From the NCBI GenBank assembly GCA_947502305.1, contig CANMZA010000001.1, forward strand, positions 1,178,001 through 1,242,000: DNA of 64,000 nt, read 5' to 3'. The stretch comes from an uncultured Erythrobacter sp. Lineage in GTDB: Bacteria; Pseudomonadota; Alphaproteobacteria; Sphingomonadales; Sphingomonadaceae. A program made the position numbers and the translations under genes. Shown here piece by piece: positions 8,181 through 17,395 of the stretch (position 1 is its first letter; each line of letters begins with the position of its first letter). The notes beneath the pieces are model-generated. The model was given only the letters and a program-made list of their open reading frames with translations, ran no database searches and was not told the DNA's origin.

Positions 8181-9971
8181 ATGGCCTCACGCACACTTTC
8201 CCACGTTCTCGGAGTTTCTCAATCGCTTGCCGGGCGATCATGGCAATGGCGCGGTGGTAATATGGATATCAAAGGCGGCGACGGCGCCTCGTTAGACCGC
8301 GACATTTTGACGCAATTGCTGATGACGCGCGGTGTTGCGAGTGATGAGATCGACAAACACGCAAAACCAACCATGCGCGAATTTTTGCCTGATCCATCCG
8401 AGTTCCGCGACATGGAACGCGCGGCGGATCGTATCGCCAAAGCGGTCTTGGCCAATGAAAACATCACGATTTACGGCGATTACGACGTCGATGGCGCAAC
8501 CAGCGCGGCGTTGCTGGTCGAATTGCTGCGCGGATTGGGTGTCGAGGCCGGCTATTACATCCCTGACCGCTTGCTGGAGGGTTACGGCCCGACGGGCGAG
8601 GCGCTGGTCAAATTGGCGGAGGACGGATCGAGCCTGATTGTGACCGTCGATTGCGGCGCGATGGCACATGAAGCACTGGGCATGGCCAGTGATGCCGGGG
8701 TCGATGTGATTGTGGTCGATCACCACAAATGTTCCGCAGAATTGCCGCCAACGGCCGCTTTGGTGAACCCCAATCGTTTGGATGAAAACGATCTGGCGGC
8801 CAGTCACGGACATTTGGCGGCGGTCGGCGTTGCCTTCCTGCTTGGGATTGCTTTGGTGCGCACCTTGCGGGCGCAAGATTTTTTCAAAGACCGCAAAGAG
8901 CCGGACCTGATGGCTCTGCTTGATCTGGTCGCTTTGGGCACAGTGGCCGATGTGGCGGCGCTGCACGGGCTTAACCGCGCATTTGTGGCGCAGGGGCTCA
9001 AAATCCTCGCGCGGCGCGAACGGATCGGAATGGCGGCGCTGATGGATGCAAGCCGCCTCAAACGCGCGCCAATCGCCTCTGATCTCGGCTTTGCCTTGGG
9101 GCCGCGCATCAATGCTGGCGGACGGATCGGCGAATCAACGCTTGGCGTGCGGCTGCTGACGACGCGTGACCCGGATGAGGCGCGCGACATTGCCGAAAAA
9201 CTCTCCGCCCTCAATGAAGAACGCCGCGCGATTGAGGCGGCCGTCCAAGAGGCCGCCGAAGACCAGCTCGATGGCCAGCACAATATGGCGGTGCAGGTGA
9301 TCTCTGGGACAGGCTGGCATCCCGGTGTGATCGGGATTGTCGCAGGGCGAATTAAGGAAAAGACCGGCAAGCCTTCGATTGTTATCGCGCTGGATGAAAC
9401 AGACGGCACCGGCAAGGGGTCGGGCCGTTCGATAAGCGGCGTCGACCTAGGCGCGGCGATCATTGCCGCGCGCGAGGCGGATTTGCTGATCGCGGGCGGC
9501 GGGCATGCAATGGCAGCGGGGCTGACAATCCCAACGGACAAACTCGCCGATTTCACCGAATTTCTCGATACAAGGCTGGCGAAGGAAGTGGACAAAGCGC
9601 GCCTTGGCCAATCAATGCAGCTTGACCTGTCGCTCGCGCCCGGAGGCCTGACGCCCGATCTTGTCAACACATTGGAAGCCGCGGGCCCATACGGTGTCGG
9701 CTGGCCCGCCCCGCGCGTCGCGGTTGGCCCGGTGCGGATCATCAAGGCCGATATTGTCGGCAAAGACCATTTGCGTGTGATCGCAGCGGGCGGCGATGGG
9801 CGATCCTTCAAAGCCATCGCGTTTCGCGCTGCCGAAACCGAAATGGCGCAAACCTTGATGCATCGCAGTAAGGGGCGACAATTCCATCTCGCTGGCCGGG
9901 TGAAGATTGACGATTGGGGACACCGCCCGGCGGCTGAATTGCATTTAGAGGACGCCGCCTTTGCCGATTAA
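8181..9971 (+). CDS. recJ: Single-stranded-DNA-specific exonuclease RecJ
   Basis: A 596-residue DHH-family 5'-3' ssDNA exonuclease acting in recombinational and mismatch repair. Motif I is DYDVDG at 100-105, motif II VDCG near 156-159, motif III DHH at 180-182, and the DHHA1 half carries GPRINAGGRIG and a GGGHAMAAG segment. An OB-fold C-terminal domain follows. The N-terminal VLGVSQSLAGRSWQWR is typical of alphaproteobacterial RecJ and supports ATG 8181. All metal-binding motifs look intact. It stands alone, followed by a tRNA-Glu gene with its own promoter. Confidence 0.95.
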   Translation: MASRTLSHVLGVSQSLAGRSWQWRGGNMDIKGGDGASLDRDILTQLLMTRGVASDEIDKHAKPTMREFLPDPSEFRDMERAADRIAKAVLANENITIYGDYDVDGATSAALLVELLRGLGVEAGYYIPDRLLEGYGPTGEALVKLAEDGSSLIVTVDCGAMAHEALGMASDAGVDVIVVDHHKCSAELPPTAALVNPNRLDENDLAASHGHLAAVGVAFLLGIALVRTLRAQDFFKDRKEPDLMALLDLVALGTVADVAALHGLNRAFVAQGLKILARRERIGMAALMDASRLKRAPIASDLGFALGPRINAGGRIGESTLGVRLLTTRDPDEARDIAEKLSALNEERRAIEAAVQEAAEDQLDGQHNMAVQVISGTGWHPGVIGIVAGRIKEKTGKPSIVIALDETDGTGKGSGRSISGVDLGAAIIAAREADLLIAGGGHAMAAGLTIPTDKLADFTEFLDTRLAKEVDKARLGQSMQLDLSLAPGGLTPDLVNTLEAAGPYGVGWPAPRVAVGPVRIIKADIVGKDHLRVIAAGGDGRSFKAIAFRAAETEMAQTLMHRSKGRQFHLAGRVKIDDWGHRPAAELHLEDAAFAD

Positions 9972-10070
9972 GGGCGCATTGGGCGCGGATAAGACACCAA
10001 TTGTGCGCCAGTAAAATATCGCGGCCGCAAATTTTTTTCCCTAATTTCGCAAAAGCATCGCAGACAGGGC

Positions 10071-10099
10071 TTGACCCGTTCCGCGCACCCCCCTAGATG
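10071..10099 (+). promoter_or_regulatory. Promoter of tRNA-Glu
   Basis: TTGACC at 10071-10076 and TAGATG at 10094-10099 are separated by 17 bases, placing the start about 15 bases before the tRNA. This is a sigma-70-type promoter; the -10 box is weak but usual for alphaproteobacteria. Confidence 0.65.
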
Positions 10100-10120
10100 C
10101 GCGCTCTCGCAAATGAGCGT

Positions 10121-10195
10121 GGCCCCTTCGTCTAGCGGTTAGGACGCGGCCCTTTCACGGCTGAAACACGGGTTCGATTCCCGTAGGGGTCACCA
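10121..10195 (+). tRNA. tRNA-Glu (anticodon TTC)
   Basis: A 75-base cloverleaf with acceptor ggcccct pairing aggggtc, anticodon loop containing TTC between gcggc/ccctttcacgg arms, T-loop gttcgattc, and an encoded CCA end. No intron or damage is visible. Confidence 0.96.
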
Positions 10196-10304
10196 CCTCT
10201 CTCCACGCATAAAATGCAATTTGCGCCCCCCTACAACACACACAGTTCTGCAATATCCCCAAGCGGGATTTGACCTGCCGGAAACGGACGGTAGAGCAAA
10301 TCGC

Positions 10305-11582
10305 ATGGGCCAGGCGCAGACCATTCCGATCGTAGGCATTGTGCTGGCATTGGTGACCTTTGTCTCCATGCTGCTGCTTGGATTCGACCCGATCATTGCG
10401 CTTGCCATTTTGATTGTGTGGGTTGGTTCGCTGCTGCTGGCCGCTGGCCGTCCGCCTGAACCGGCGCCGGTGGTGGTTACGCAATCGATCAATTCCGATT
10501 CGATGCGAAAGCTGATTGAGAATTCCTCAACCCCGCTCCTCGTCACCGACAAAAACACCATCTCCATCGCCAATCGCGCCGCGCGCCGGATGATGGGTCA
10601 ACACATTATCGGCCAAGATGCGCGCGTCGCGTTCCGTCAACCAGAGGCGATTGCTCTGCTCGGTGATGATCGCAATGGCCAAGCGATCATTCGCGGCCTG
10701 GTTCGCCGGCAAGACATTTGGCAGATCAACCGTCAGGCGGTGGATGAAAATCTAGCCGTGATCGAATTGATCAACCAAACGGCAGAGGCCGACATTAGCC
10801 GGGCGCACACCGATTTCGTCGCTAATGCCAGCCACGAATTGCGCACGCCTTTGTCCGCCATCATCGGATATGCCGAAACCCTCAGCGAAAGCGGCGAAAC
10901 GATCGATTCGCCCACATCGCAAAAATTCCTCGGCACTATTCAACGTGAGGCTTTGCGCCTGCAAAGCCTGATCAGCGATTTGATGAGCCTGTCGCGGGTC
11001 GAGGCAGAGAAACACGATTTGCCGGATCAATTGTTGGAACTTTTGCCGCTTACGGAACGGGCGGCGCGCGATGCGGCGGGCACAGACCGTTTGGAGCGGT
11101 TGAAACTTGAATTGAACGTCGATCCTTGCATCAAGGGGGATCAGCAACAGATCGAACAAGTTGTGCGCAACTTGGTCGACAATGCGCTCAAATACGGCGC
11201 GCCAGATACGCCCGTTCGCGTTCAGCTTGATTTGTCGCGCGATGGGATGGCGCGAATTTCTGTTATCGATCAAGGAGAAGGGATCGCGCCGGAACAGATC
11301 CCGCATTTAACGCGCCGTTTTTATCGCACCGACCCCGGTCGCAGCCGCGCCTCTGGCGGCACCGGCCTTGGGCTTGCCATTGTCAAACATATCGTCGAAC
11401 GGCACCGGGGACGGCTCAATATCGAGAGCGACCTTGGCCAAGGGACGCGCGTGGTTGTCCGCATCCCCTTGGCCGAGGCAGGCAGCAGACACGCAAACGA
11501 AGGCGAGAATGATGTATCGGCGGAGCCTTCCGCAAAAGAAGCCGCACAAGAAATTGGGGGCAAATCCCCGATAGAGTCTTAG
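10305..11582 (+). CDS. phoR: Phosphate-regulon sensor histidine kinase PhoR
   Basis: A 425-residue membrane kinase from ATG 10305. Two close hydrophobic helices (about 7-26 and 28-47) anchor it, followed by a PAS-like sensor region (about 65-155), a HisKA domain with FVANASHELRTPLS where His177 is the phosphorylation site, and a HATPase_c domain with NLVDNALKYG (N box), DQGEGI (G1) and GGTGLGLAIVKHI (G2). PhoR phosphorylates PhoB under phosphate limitation. A TTG at 10221 would extend the protein by 28 residues without a recognisable domain, so ATG was preferred. It begins the pho-pst cluster. Confidence 0.93.
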   Translation: MGQAQTIPIVGIVLALVTFVSMLLLGFDPIIALAILIVWVGSLLLAAGRPPEPAPVVVTQSINSDSMRKLIENSSTPLLVTDKNTISIANRAARRMMGQHIIGQDARVAFRQPEAIALLGDDRNGQAIIRGLVRRQDIWQINRQAVDENLAVIELINQTAEADISRAHTDFVANASHELRTPLSAIIGYAETLSESGETIDSPTSQKFLGTIQREALRLQSLISDLMSLSRVEAEKHDLPDQLLELLPLTERAARDAAGTDRLERLKLELNVDPCIKGDQQQIEQVVRNLVDNALKYGAPDTPVRVQLDLSRDGMARISVIDQGEGIAPEQIPHLTRRFYRTDPGRSRASGGTGLGLAIVKHIVERHRGRLNIESDLGQGTRVVVRIPLAEAGSRHANEGENDVSAEPSAKEAAQEIGGKSPIES

Positions 11583-11603
11583 CCTTGTCTTATTTTTTCA
11601 ACA

Positions 11604-11632
11604 TGGCCGCATCATCGCAATAGATGCGGCCA
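11604..11632. promoter_or_regulatory. Perfect 10-bp inverted repeat between phoR and pstC
   Basis: TGGCCGCATC and GATGCGGCCA are separated by nine bases. There is no T-run on the downstream side in either direction, so this is not a standard terminator. It may be a processing or stabilising hairpin that separates phoR from pst expression. No clear Pho box (CTGTCAT repeats) was seen. Confidence 0.5.
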
Positions 11633-11673
11633 GCTCTCACTGCTCAGCAGTATAGGGGAAACAGGTTTAATTC

Positions 11674-13059
11674 ATGTCGCCGATAACTCTCATCCTGATT
11701 GCCATCGGGCTTGGCCTTGCCGGGTGGCTGGCTGGCCGGGCGAAAGCGTGGAGCTTTCAAAAAGCGGCCCCTGATACGCGCCCGGTCGCGCGGCCGGTCT
11801 ATCACGCGTGGTATGTCGCAATTTGGATCGTCATTCCGGTGCTTGCCTTTGTCACTCTGTGGTCGTTCATCGCGCCGCAATTGGTCACGCAAAGCGTGCT
11901 CGCATCCCCCGGCGCGGCGGATTTGCCCGCCTTTGGATTTGAACGCGATGCCTGGCTGGCAGAGGCGCGCGCAGTGGCGAGCGGCAATGCGCCCGGCGTG
12001 TTCAATGACGGAGCAGAGGCGCTGATTGAGCCCTATCGCGCGGCGATTTCTCGCTATGCCCTGATGGGTTATGCTTTGACGGTATTGATCGCCTTTGGCG
12101 GCGGCGCATTTGCGTATACGCGGCTGCGCCCCGATTTCCGCGCCCGCACGCGGGTCGAACGGACCGTCATGATCGTGCTGCTGCTCGCATCCTTGGTGGC
12201 GATCCTGACCACATTCGGCATTTTCGCCAGCCTGGTGTTTGAAACCGTGCGGTTCTTTGGGATGGTTTCGCCGGTTGATTTCTTGTTCGGCACGTTCTGG
12301 GGCCCGGACCCGATGAGCAATCCGGAATCGCCCGATGGATCGCGTTACGGCGCCATTCCGCTGTTTTGGGGCACGATCTTTATCGGCGCGATTATCGCCA
12401 TGATTGTCGCGATCCCGCTGGGTTTGATGAGCGCGATTTACCTCACGCAATATGCCAATCCGCGCCTTCGCGCTTGGGTAAAACCGGCGCTCGAAATTCT
12501 CGCAGGTGTGCCCACTGTCGTTTACGGTTATTTCGCGGCGCTAACGGTGGCCCCGGCGATCCGCGATGCGGCGGTGGCCATTGGGATCACCAATGCATCG
12601 ACCGAAAGCGCCTTGGCCGCGGGCGTTGTGATGGGCGTGATGATTATCCCCTTTGTCTCATCAATGGCCGACGATTCCATCGCCGCCGTGCCCAGCGCCA
12701 TGCGCGACGGCAGCTATGCAATGGGCGCAACCAAATCAGAAACGATCACCCGCGTCCTGTTCCCCGCCGCCCTGCCCGGCATTGTGGCTGGGATCATGCT
12801 CGCCATCAGCCGTGCAATCGGGGAAACCATGATCGTGGTGATGGCCGCATCAACGGCCGCCAATCTTTCCGCCAATCCGCTTGACCGGATGACCACGGTG
12901 ACGGTCCAGATCGTGAAAATGCTGACCGGCGAAGGCAGCTTTGATCACCCCGCCACTTTGAGCGCCTTCGCGCTGGGATTTGTGTTGTTCATGGTCACAT
13001 TGGCTCTCAACTTCGTCGCCTTGCGCGTCGTGAAACGGTTCCGTGAAGCATATGAGTGA
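11674..13059 (+). CDS. pstC: Phosphate ABC transporter permease PstC
   Basis: A 461-residue inner-membrane permease, longer than the roughly 320 residues of E. coli PstC because of an N-terminal extension with extra hydrophobic helices and a periplasmic insert (about 65-130). The permease core starts near 145, with GTIFIGAIIAMIVAIPLGLMSA and the conserved loop segments AGVPTVVYGYFA and MRDGSYAMGATKSETI. The C-terminal part contains the EAA-type loop ISRAIGETMIVVMAA. It pairs with PstA and PstB for high-affinity phosphate uptake. The stop overlaps the pstA start by eight bases. Confidence 0.95.
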   Translation: MSPITLILIAIGLGLAGWLAGRAKAWSFQKAAPDTRPVARPVYHAWYVAIWIVIPVLAFVTLWSFIAPQLVTQSVLASPGAADLPAFGFERDAWLAEARAVASGNAPGVFNDGAEALIEPYRAAISRYALMGYALTVLIAFGGGAFAYTRLRPDFRARTRVERTVMIVLLLASLVAILTTFGIFASLVFETVRFFGMVSPVDFLFGTFWGPDPMSNPESPDGSRYGAIPLFWGTIFIGAIIAMIVAIPLGLMSAIYLTQYANPRLRAWVKPALEILAGVPTVVYGYFAALTVAPAIRDAAVAIGITNASTESALAAGVVMGVMIIPFVSSMADDSIAAVPSAMRDGSYAMGATKSETITRVLFPAALPGIVAGIMLAISRAIGETMIVVMAASTAANLSANPLDRMTTVTVQIVKMLTGEGSFDHPATLSAFALGFVLFMVTLALNFVALRVVKRFREAYE

Positions 13060-14317
13060 TACAGCAAACCCGCAAAAGCTCGGTCCCACACGGACCCCAG
13101 AGTTTGAGAAGCGCCTTGCGCGGCGATACCGCAAGGAACGCAATTTCAAACTGATGGGCCAAGGGGCCATTTTGTTTTCCGTCGCGGTCCTGATCTTCCT
13201 GCTCGGCAATATGCTGATCAATGGCGTTGGCGGATTTCAACGCGCCGAATTGACGGTGCCGATTGATTTTCCTGAAAGCGGAATTACTGGCGACGCCGTA
13301 TCGCTGACCGCGCCATCTGCAATCCAAGTGCTGGAAATGCAGGGAATGTCGGACGTTGTGACATTCTATGCTGAAGAAGCGCTGGGCGAAGAGGCTGCGG
13401 CTGAGCTGAGCCGTGATGCGTGGCGCGATGTTGCCGCGGCATTGCAGGCAGATCCTTCGCTGATTTACCGGTCAGAAACGTTCTACCTCCCCGCCTCCTC
13501 AGACCTTGCCGCCGCACTTGATGGCGAAGGGTCGCCGGAAATTCAGGCGCTGGCCCAGACGTTGTCGGAAGAAGGCAAGCTCGCGGAAAATTGGGACTTC
13601 GGCTTCATGACCCGGTCCGACGCGACTAGCCCGCAACAGGTCGGCATATGGGGGGCGCTTAAAGGGTCCATCCTGACCATGCTGGTGACATTGGCGCTGG
13701 CTTTCCCGATTGGCGTTTTGTCGGCGCTGTATCTGGAGGAGTACGCACCAAAGAACCGCTGGACCGATTTGATCGAGGTTTCGATCAACAATCTGGCCGC
13801 AGTTCCCTCTATCATTTTCGGCCTGTTGGGGCTCGCGGTTTTCTTGTCGATCTTCCCCAATTTCCGTTCTGCTCCGCTGATTGGCGGTTTAACGCTCGCT
13901 CTGATGACGATGCCCGTCATCGTGATTTCGGGCCGCAATGCGATCAAAGCCGTGCCGCCGTCCATTCGCGATGGCGCCTTGGCGGTTGGCGCATCGCCGG
14001 TGCAAGTCGTGTTCCATCACGTCTTGCCGCTCGCATTGCCCGGCATGCTGACAGGAACCATCATCGGCATGGCCCGCGCGCTGGGTGAAACCGCGCCGCT
14101 CTTGATGATCGGGATGCGCGCTTTTGTCGCGACGCCGCCGGATGGTTTCACGTCGCCTGCGACGGTTCTGCCGGTGCAAATCTTCCTGTGGTCGGACGAA
14201 ATCGACCGCGGCTTTGTCGAGCGCACCAGCGCCGCCATCATTGTCCTTTTGCTGTTCCTCCTGCTGATGAACGGCCTCGCCATTTACCTGCGCAACAAAT
14301 TCGAGAAAACCTGGTGA
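13052..14317 (+). CDS. pstA: Phosphate ABC transporter permease PstA
   Basis: A 421-residue inner-membrane permease. After a basic cytoplasmic N-terminus and a first helix (about 36-57) there is a large periplasmic insert to about residue 200 not found in the shorter E. coli protein. Then comes the ABC permease core, with [66 protein letters not shown] and [18 protein letters not shown] 13052 lies inside the end of pstC (sequence ATGAGTGA), showing coupling. The stop overlaps the pstB GTG. Confidence 0.95.
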   Translation: MSDTANPQKLGPTRTPEFEKRLARRYRKERNFKLMGQGAILFSVAVLIFLLGNMLINGVGGFQRAELTVPIDFPESGITGDAVSLTAPSAIQVLEMQGMSDVVTFYAEEALGEEAAAELSRDAWRDVAAALQADPSLIYRSETFYLPASSDLAAALDGEGSPEIQALAQTLSEEGKLAENWDFGFMTRSDATSPQQVGIWGALKGSILTMLVTLALAFPIGVLSALYLEEYAPKNRWTDLIEVSINNLAAVPSIIFGLLGLAVFLSIFPNFRSAPLIGGLTLALMTMPVIVISGRNAIKAVPPSIRDGALAVGASPVQVVFHHVLPLALPGMLTGTIIGMARALGETAPLLMIGMRAFVATPPDGFTSPATVLPVQIFLWSDEIDRGFVERTSAAIIVLLLFLLLMNGLAIYLRNKFEKTW

Positions 14318-15105
14318 CCCTGATCCACGAAAAGATCCAGCAAGACAAAACCGCGAAAATGCTCGCGCGCGATGTGTCTGTTTATTACGGCGACAAGAAA
14401 GCGATCGACGACGTGTCGATCGACATTTCGCCGGAATATGTAACCGCCTTCATCGGCCCATCAGGCTGCGGCAAATCGACATTCTTGCGCTGTTTCAACC
14501 GCATGAATGACACGATCCCAGCGGCCCGCGTTAGCGGATTGATCGAGCTGGAGGGCGAAGACATTCACGGCAATGCGATGGATGTTGTGCAATTGCGCGC
14601 GCGGGTTGGGATGGTGTTTCAAAAGCCCAACCCCTTCCCCAAAACGATCTATGAAAACATCGCCTATGGCCCGAAAATCCACGGTCTTGGCGAAAAGAAA
14701 GCCGATCTCGACGTGATCGTTGAACGCTCGCTCACGCGCGCTGGCCTTTGGGATGAGGTGAAAGATCGTCTGGAGGATTCCGGAACGGCTCTGTCTGGCG
14801 GCCAGCAACAACGGCTTTGCATCGCGCGGGCCATTGCGGTGGAGCCTGAAGTAATTTTGATGGATGAGCCTGCTTCGGCGCTTGATCCGATTGCGACCGC
14901 GAAAATTGAAGAGCTGATTGACGAACTTTCGGGCCGCTATGCGATCGTGATCGTCACCCACTCAATGCAACAAGCCGCCCGGGTTAGCCAACGGACCGCC
15001 TTTTTCCACCTTGGCAAAATGGTGGAATACGGGCCGACATCGGCGATTTTCACCAATCCGATTGAGCAACGCACTCAGGATTACATCACAGGACGCTACG
15101 GATAA
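14314..15105 (+). CDS. pstB: Phosphate ABC transporter ATP-binding protein PstB
   Basis: A 263-residue ABC ATPase. Walker A GPSGCGKS is at 48-55, the Q-loop is near [15 protein letters not shown], the signature LSGGQ at 160-164, Walker B ILMDEPAS with Asp184-Glu185, and the switch His in VTHSMQQA. The start is GTG 14314, overlapping the pstA TGA as GTGA, which is better supported than the distant upstream ATG in the same frame. It energises PstCA and, with PhoU, takes part in signalling to PhoR. Confidence 0.95.
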   Translation: MTLIHEKIQQDKTAKMLARDVSVYYGDKKAIDDVSIDISPEYVTAFIGPSGCGKSTFLRCFNRMNDTIPAARVSGLIELEGEDIHGNAMDVVQLRARVGMVFQKPNPFPKTIYENIAYGPKIHGLGEKKADLDVIVERSLTRAGLWDEVKDRLEDSGTALSGGQQQRLCIARAIAVEPEVILMDEPASALDPIATAKIEELIDELSGRYAIVIVTHSMQQAARVSQRTAFFHLGKMVEYGPTSAIFTNPIEQRTQDYITGRYG

Positions 15106-15773
15106 TGACCGATCATACCGTCAAAGCATTCGATGAAGACATCACGCGCCTACGCGGACTGATCTCTGAAATGGGCGGCCTGGCGGAGGCCGCCGTGCAC
15201 GAAGCGCTCGACGCGATGGTTCGCGGTGATGAGGAGCTCGCGGCGAAAGTGGTGGCGCGCGATAAGAGAATCGACGCATTGGAAACAGAAGTCGACAAAT
15301 TGGCCGTACGCATCATCGCCCTGCGCGCGCCTCTGGCCGATGATTTGCGCGAAGTTATTGCGGCGTTGAAGATCGCCGGCGTGGTGGAGCGGATCGGCGA
15401 TTATTCGAAAAACATCGCAAAACGCGTCGGCATGATCGAGGGGCGCGACCGGTTTGAACCGCTAACGTTGCTGCCTGCAATGGGCGAATTGGCGGGCGAG
15501 ATGGTGCATGATGTGCTGACCGCTTATGCATCGCGCGATCCCGATTTGGCCCGCGAAGTCATCGCCACAGACGCCAAAGTTGATGCGTTTTACAACAGCA
15601 TTTTCCGCAACCTTGTCAGCCACATGGTCGAAAACCCTGCGACGATTTCGAGCGCAGCGCAATTGTTGTTCGTGGCGCGCAATCTGGAACGGATCGGCGA
15701 CCATGCGACCAATGTTGCAGAGATGGTGCACTTTGCCGCGACCGGCACCTATCCACCAGAAGAAGACCGCTGA
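15105..15773 (+). CDS. phoU: Phosphate signalling protein PhoU
   Basis: A 222-residue all-helical protein with two PhoU repeats, each with the E(D)xxxDxxExxV-type metal-binding helices (DKRIDALETEVDKLAVRIIAL in the first, DAKVDAFYNSIFRNL in the second) and the RIGDYSKNIAKR / RIGDHATNVAEMV helices. It represses the pho regulon when phosphate is plentiful by linking PstB to PhoR. The ATG overlaps the pstB stop by one base (TAATG). Length and motifs are normal. Confidence 0.95.
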   Translation: MTDHTVKAFDEDITRLRGLISEMGGLAEAAVHEALDAMVRGDEELAAKVVARDKRIDALETEVDKLAVRIIALRAPLADDLREVIAALKIAGVVERIGDYSKNIAKRVGMIEGRDRFEPLTLLPAMGELAGEMVHDVLTAYASRDPDLAREVIATDAKVDAFYNSIFRNLVSHMVENPATISSAAQLLFVARNLERIGDHATNVAEMVHFAATGTYPPEEDR

Positions 15774-15913
15774 TCATCGGCTCCGCTAGCATTTGTGGAT
15801 AAGTAGCTGGGCTGCTTTTCATCAAATTGTAGCCAAAGTGAAACATGTTCTATCTGACGGCCTGATCTGCTATCCTGCCGCCGAAGCAGGGGCCGCCTCG
15901 AGGAGACAGTACA

Positions 15914-16603
15914 ATGTCCGCCGCCAAATTGCTGCTCGTTGAAGATGATCCTGCGCTGTCCGAATTGCTCGAATATCGCTTCCAAAACGAAGGGTACAAT
16001 GTCCGCTGCACCAGCGATGGTGATGAGGCATTGGTGCTGGCGGCGGAGGACGTGCCGGACCTGATCATCCTAGATTGGATGATTGAAGGGACCAGCGGTA
16101 TCGAAGTGTGCCGCCGTTTGCGCCGCGACAAAGAAACCGCGCATGTGCCGATTATCATGCTGACCGCACGTGAGGCAGAGGATGACCGCATTCGCGGGCT
16201 TGAAACCGGCGCGGATGATTATTTGACGAAACCGTTTAGCCCGCGCGAATTGCTGGCCCGCGTGGCCGCTGTGATGCGCCGCATCCGCCCCGCTTTGGCC
16301 GGAGAGACCATCGAAGTGGGCGATATCAAGCTCGACCCGGTCGCGCATAAAGTGCAGCGCCGGGGCCGGTCACTGCAATTGGGGCCAACCGAATACCGGT
16401 TGCTGAAATTCTTTATGGAGAGCCCTGGCCGGGTCTTTAGCCGCGGGCAATTGCTTGACGGCGTGTGGGGCACGGGCAGCGATATCGAATTGCGTACGGT
16501 GGACGTTCATATTCGCCGGTTGCGCAAAGCGATTGGGATTGAAACAGCCAAAGATCCAATCCGCACAGTCCGCTCCGCTGGCTACGCGCTTGAGGCGACT
16601 TGA
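15914..16603 (+). CDS. phoB: Phosphate-regulon response regulator PhoB
   Basis: A 229-residue OmpR-type regulator. The receiver has the acidic pocket EDD at 10-12, phospho-acceptor Asp54 in LDWM and Lys106 in TKPFS. The winged helix domain ends with RTVDVHIRRLRKAIG and IRTVRSAGYALE. It starts 140 bases after phoU with a good GAGGAGA ribosome site, so it may have its own promoter as well as read-through. It receives phosphate from PhoR encoded at the start of the cluster. Confidence 0.95.
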   Translation: MSAAKLLLVEDDPALSELLEYRFQNEGYNVRCTSDGDEALVLAAEDVPDLIILDWMIEGTSGIEVCRRLRRDKETAHVPIIMLTAREAEDDRIRGLETGADDYLTKPFSPRELLARVAAVMRRIRPALAGETIEVGDIKLDPVAHKVQRRGRSLQLGPTEYRLLKFFMESPGRVFSRGQLLDGVWGTGSDIELRTVDVHIRRLRKAIGIETAKDPIRTVRSAGYALEAT

Positions 16604-16620
16604 GGCGGCACGAAGCGGTT

Positions 16621-17373
16621 CTAGCGGCACACACCTGACCAACGCGGGCTCTGATCAAAATGGAAATGATCGGCATGCGCGGCGTTGAAATCCGGCGATA
16701 GGACCGTCGCAAAAACCCCGCAGGCATCATCGCGGACCGCGCGCAGAAATTGCGCTTCACTGGTTTCAGCATCCCAATCATCAAGCACACTGATCCGGCG
16801 GCCATCGACCAAGATGAATGCCGCAATGTCGATTGCATTGGCGGTCGCATGCTGGCTCCACCCGCCTGAACCGCTTCCTCGTATCCGCCGGCAATTATAA
16901 GCGCCCAAATGTTCGATACGGGCGATCTCGCTGCCCAATATGTCCCGCGCCGCTAGTTCGGCGCTCTTAACCCGCCACAATTCAAGCGCGGCGGCAACCG
17001 GACAGGTCACGGGCGGCGTGCTGGGGGCCAATGGAAAATCGGTTAGCTGCGTGCGATCTGGCCGTGCGCAGGCCGTTTCGCCCCCATCAGGACCGGCGGG
17101 AGGGAGAGCCGTGTAAGCGATCCTGCTGCGATCGAGCACCGCGCGGCACTCATTCATATCATCGCGCAGCCCCGCCAGCTTTGCCGCGGTCGCCATCCCG
17201 ACGGGATCGCGCAAATCCAGCGGGGCAAGCGGATTATGCTGCGGATGCTCTTCCAACCAAACCCATCCGGCAAACACCATCAGCCCCGCAATCGCGGCCA
17301 GGATGAGGCAGCGTTCGTTGCGGAATGTCCCGATTTTGCGAGAGATGCGGCGTTTATTTCGAGGGCGAGCCAT
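16621..17373 (-). CDS. Extensin-like C-terminal domain protein, membrane-anchored
   Basis: A 250-residue protein with a basic N-terminus and one membrane helix (about 22-40), the rest periplasmic. The C-terminal part has CPVAAALELW, GAYNCRRIRG, the conserved SQHATANAIDIAAF and a final HADHFHFDQ, the signature of the extensin-like family (PF06904). The His/Asp pattern resembles LAS/D-Ala-D-Ala-type peptidases, which suggests peptidoglycan work, but this is inference. It converges on phoB with 17 bases between stops, and shares orientation with dnaE2 without being obviously coupled to it. Confidence 0.8.
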   Translation of the reverse strand: MARPRNKRRISRKIGTFRNERCLILAAIAGLMVFAGWVWLEEHPQHNPLAPLDLRDPVGMATAAKLAGLRDDMNECRAVLDRSRIAYTALPPAGPDGGETACARPDRTQLTDFPLAPSTPPVTCPVAAALELWRVKSAELAARDILGSEIARIEHLGAYNCRRIRGSGSGGWSQHATANAIDIAAFILVDGRRISVLDDWDAETSEAQFLRAVRDDACGVFATVLSPDFNAAHADHFHFDQSPRWSGVCR

Positions 17374-17395
17374 TGGGTGATCTTAGCGCGGCGGC

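Noticed and set aside
11604..11632. Palindrome after phoR read as an intrinsic terminator
   Set aside because: The T-run lies before the stem on the + strand and no T-run follows on either strand, so it was listed only as a hairpin or operator.
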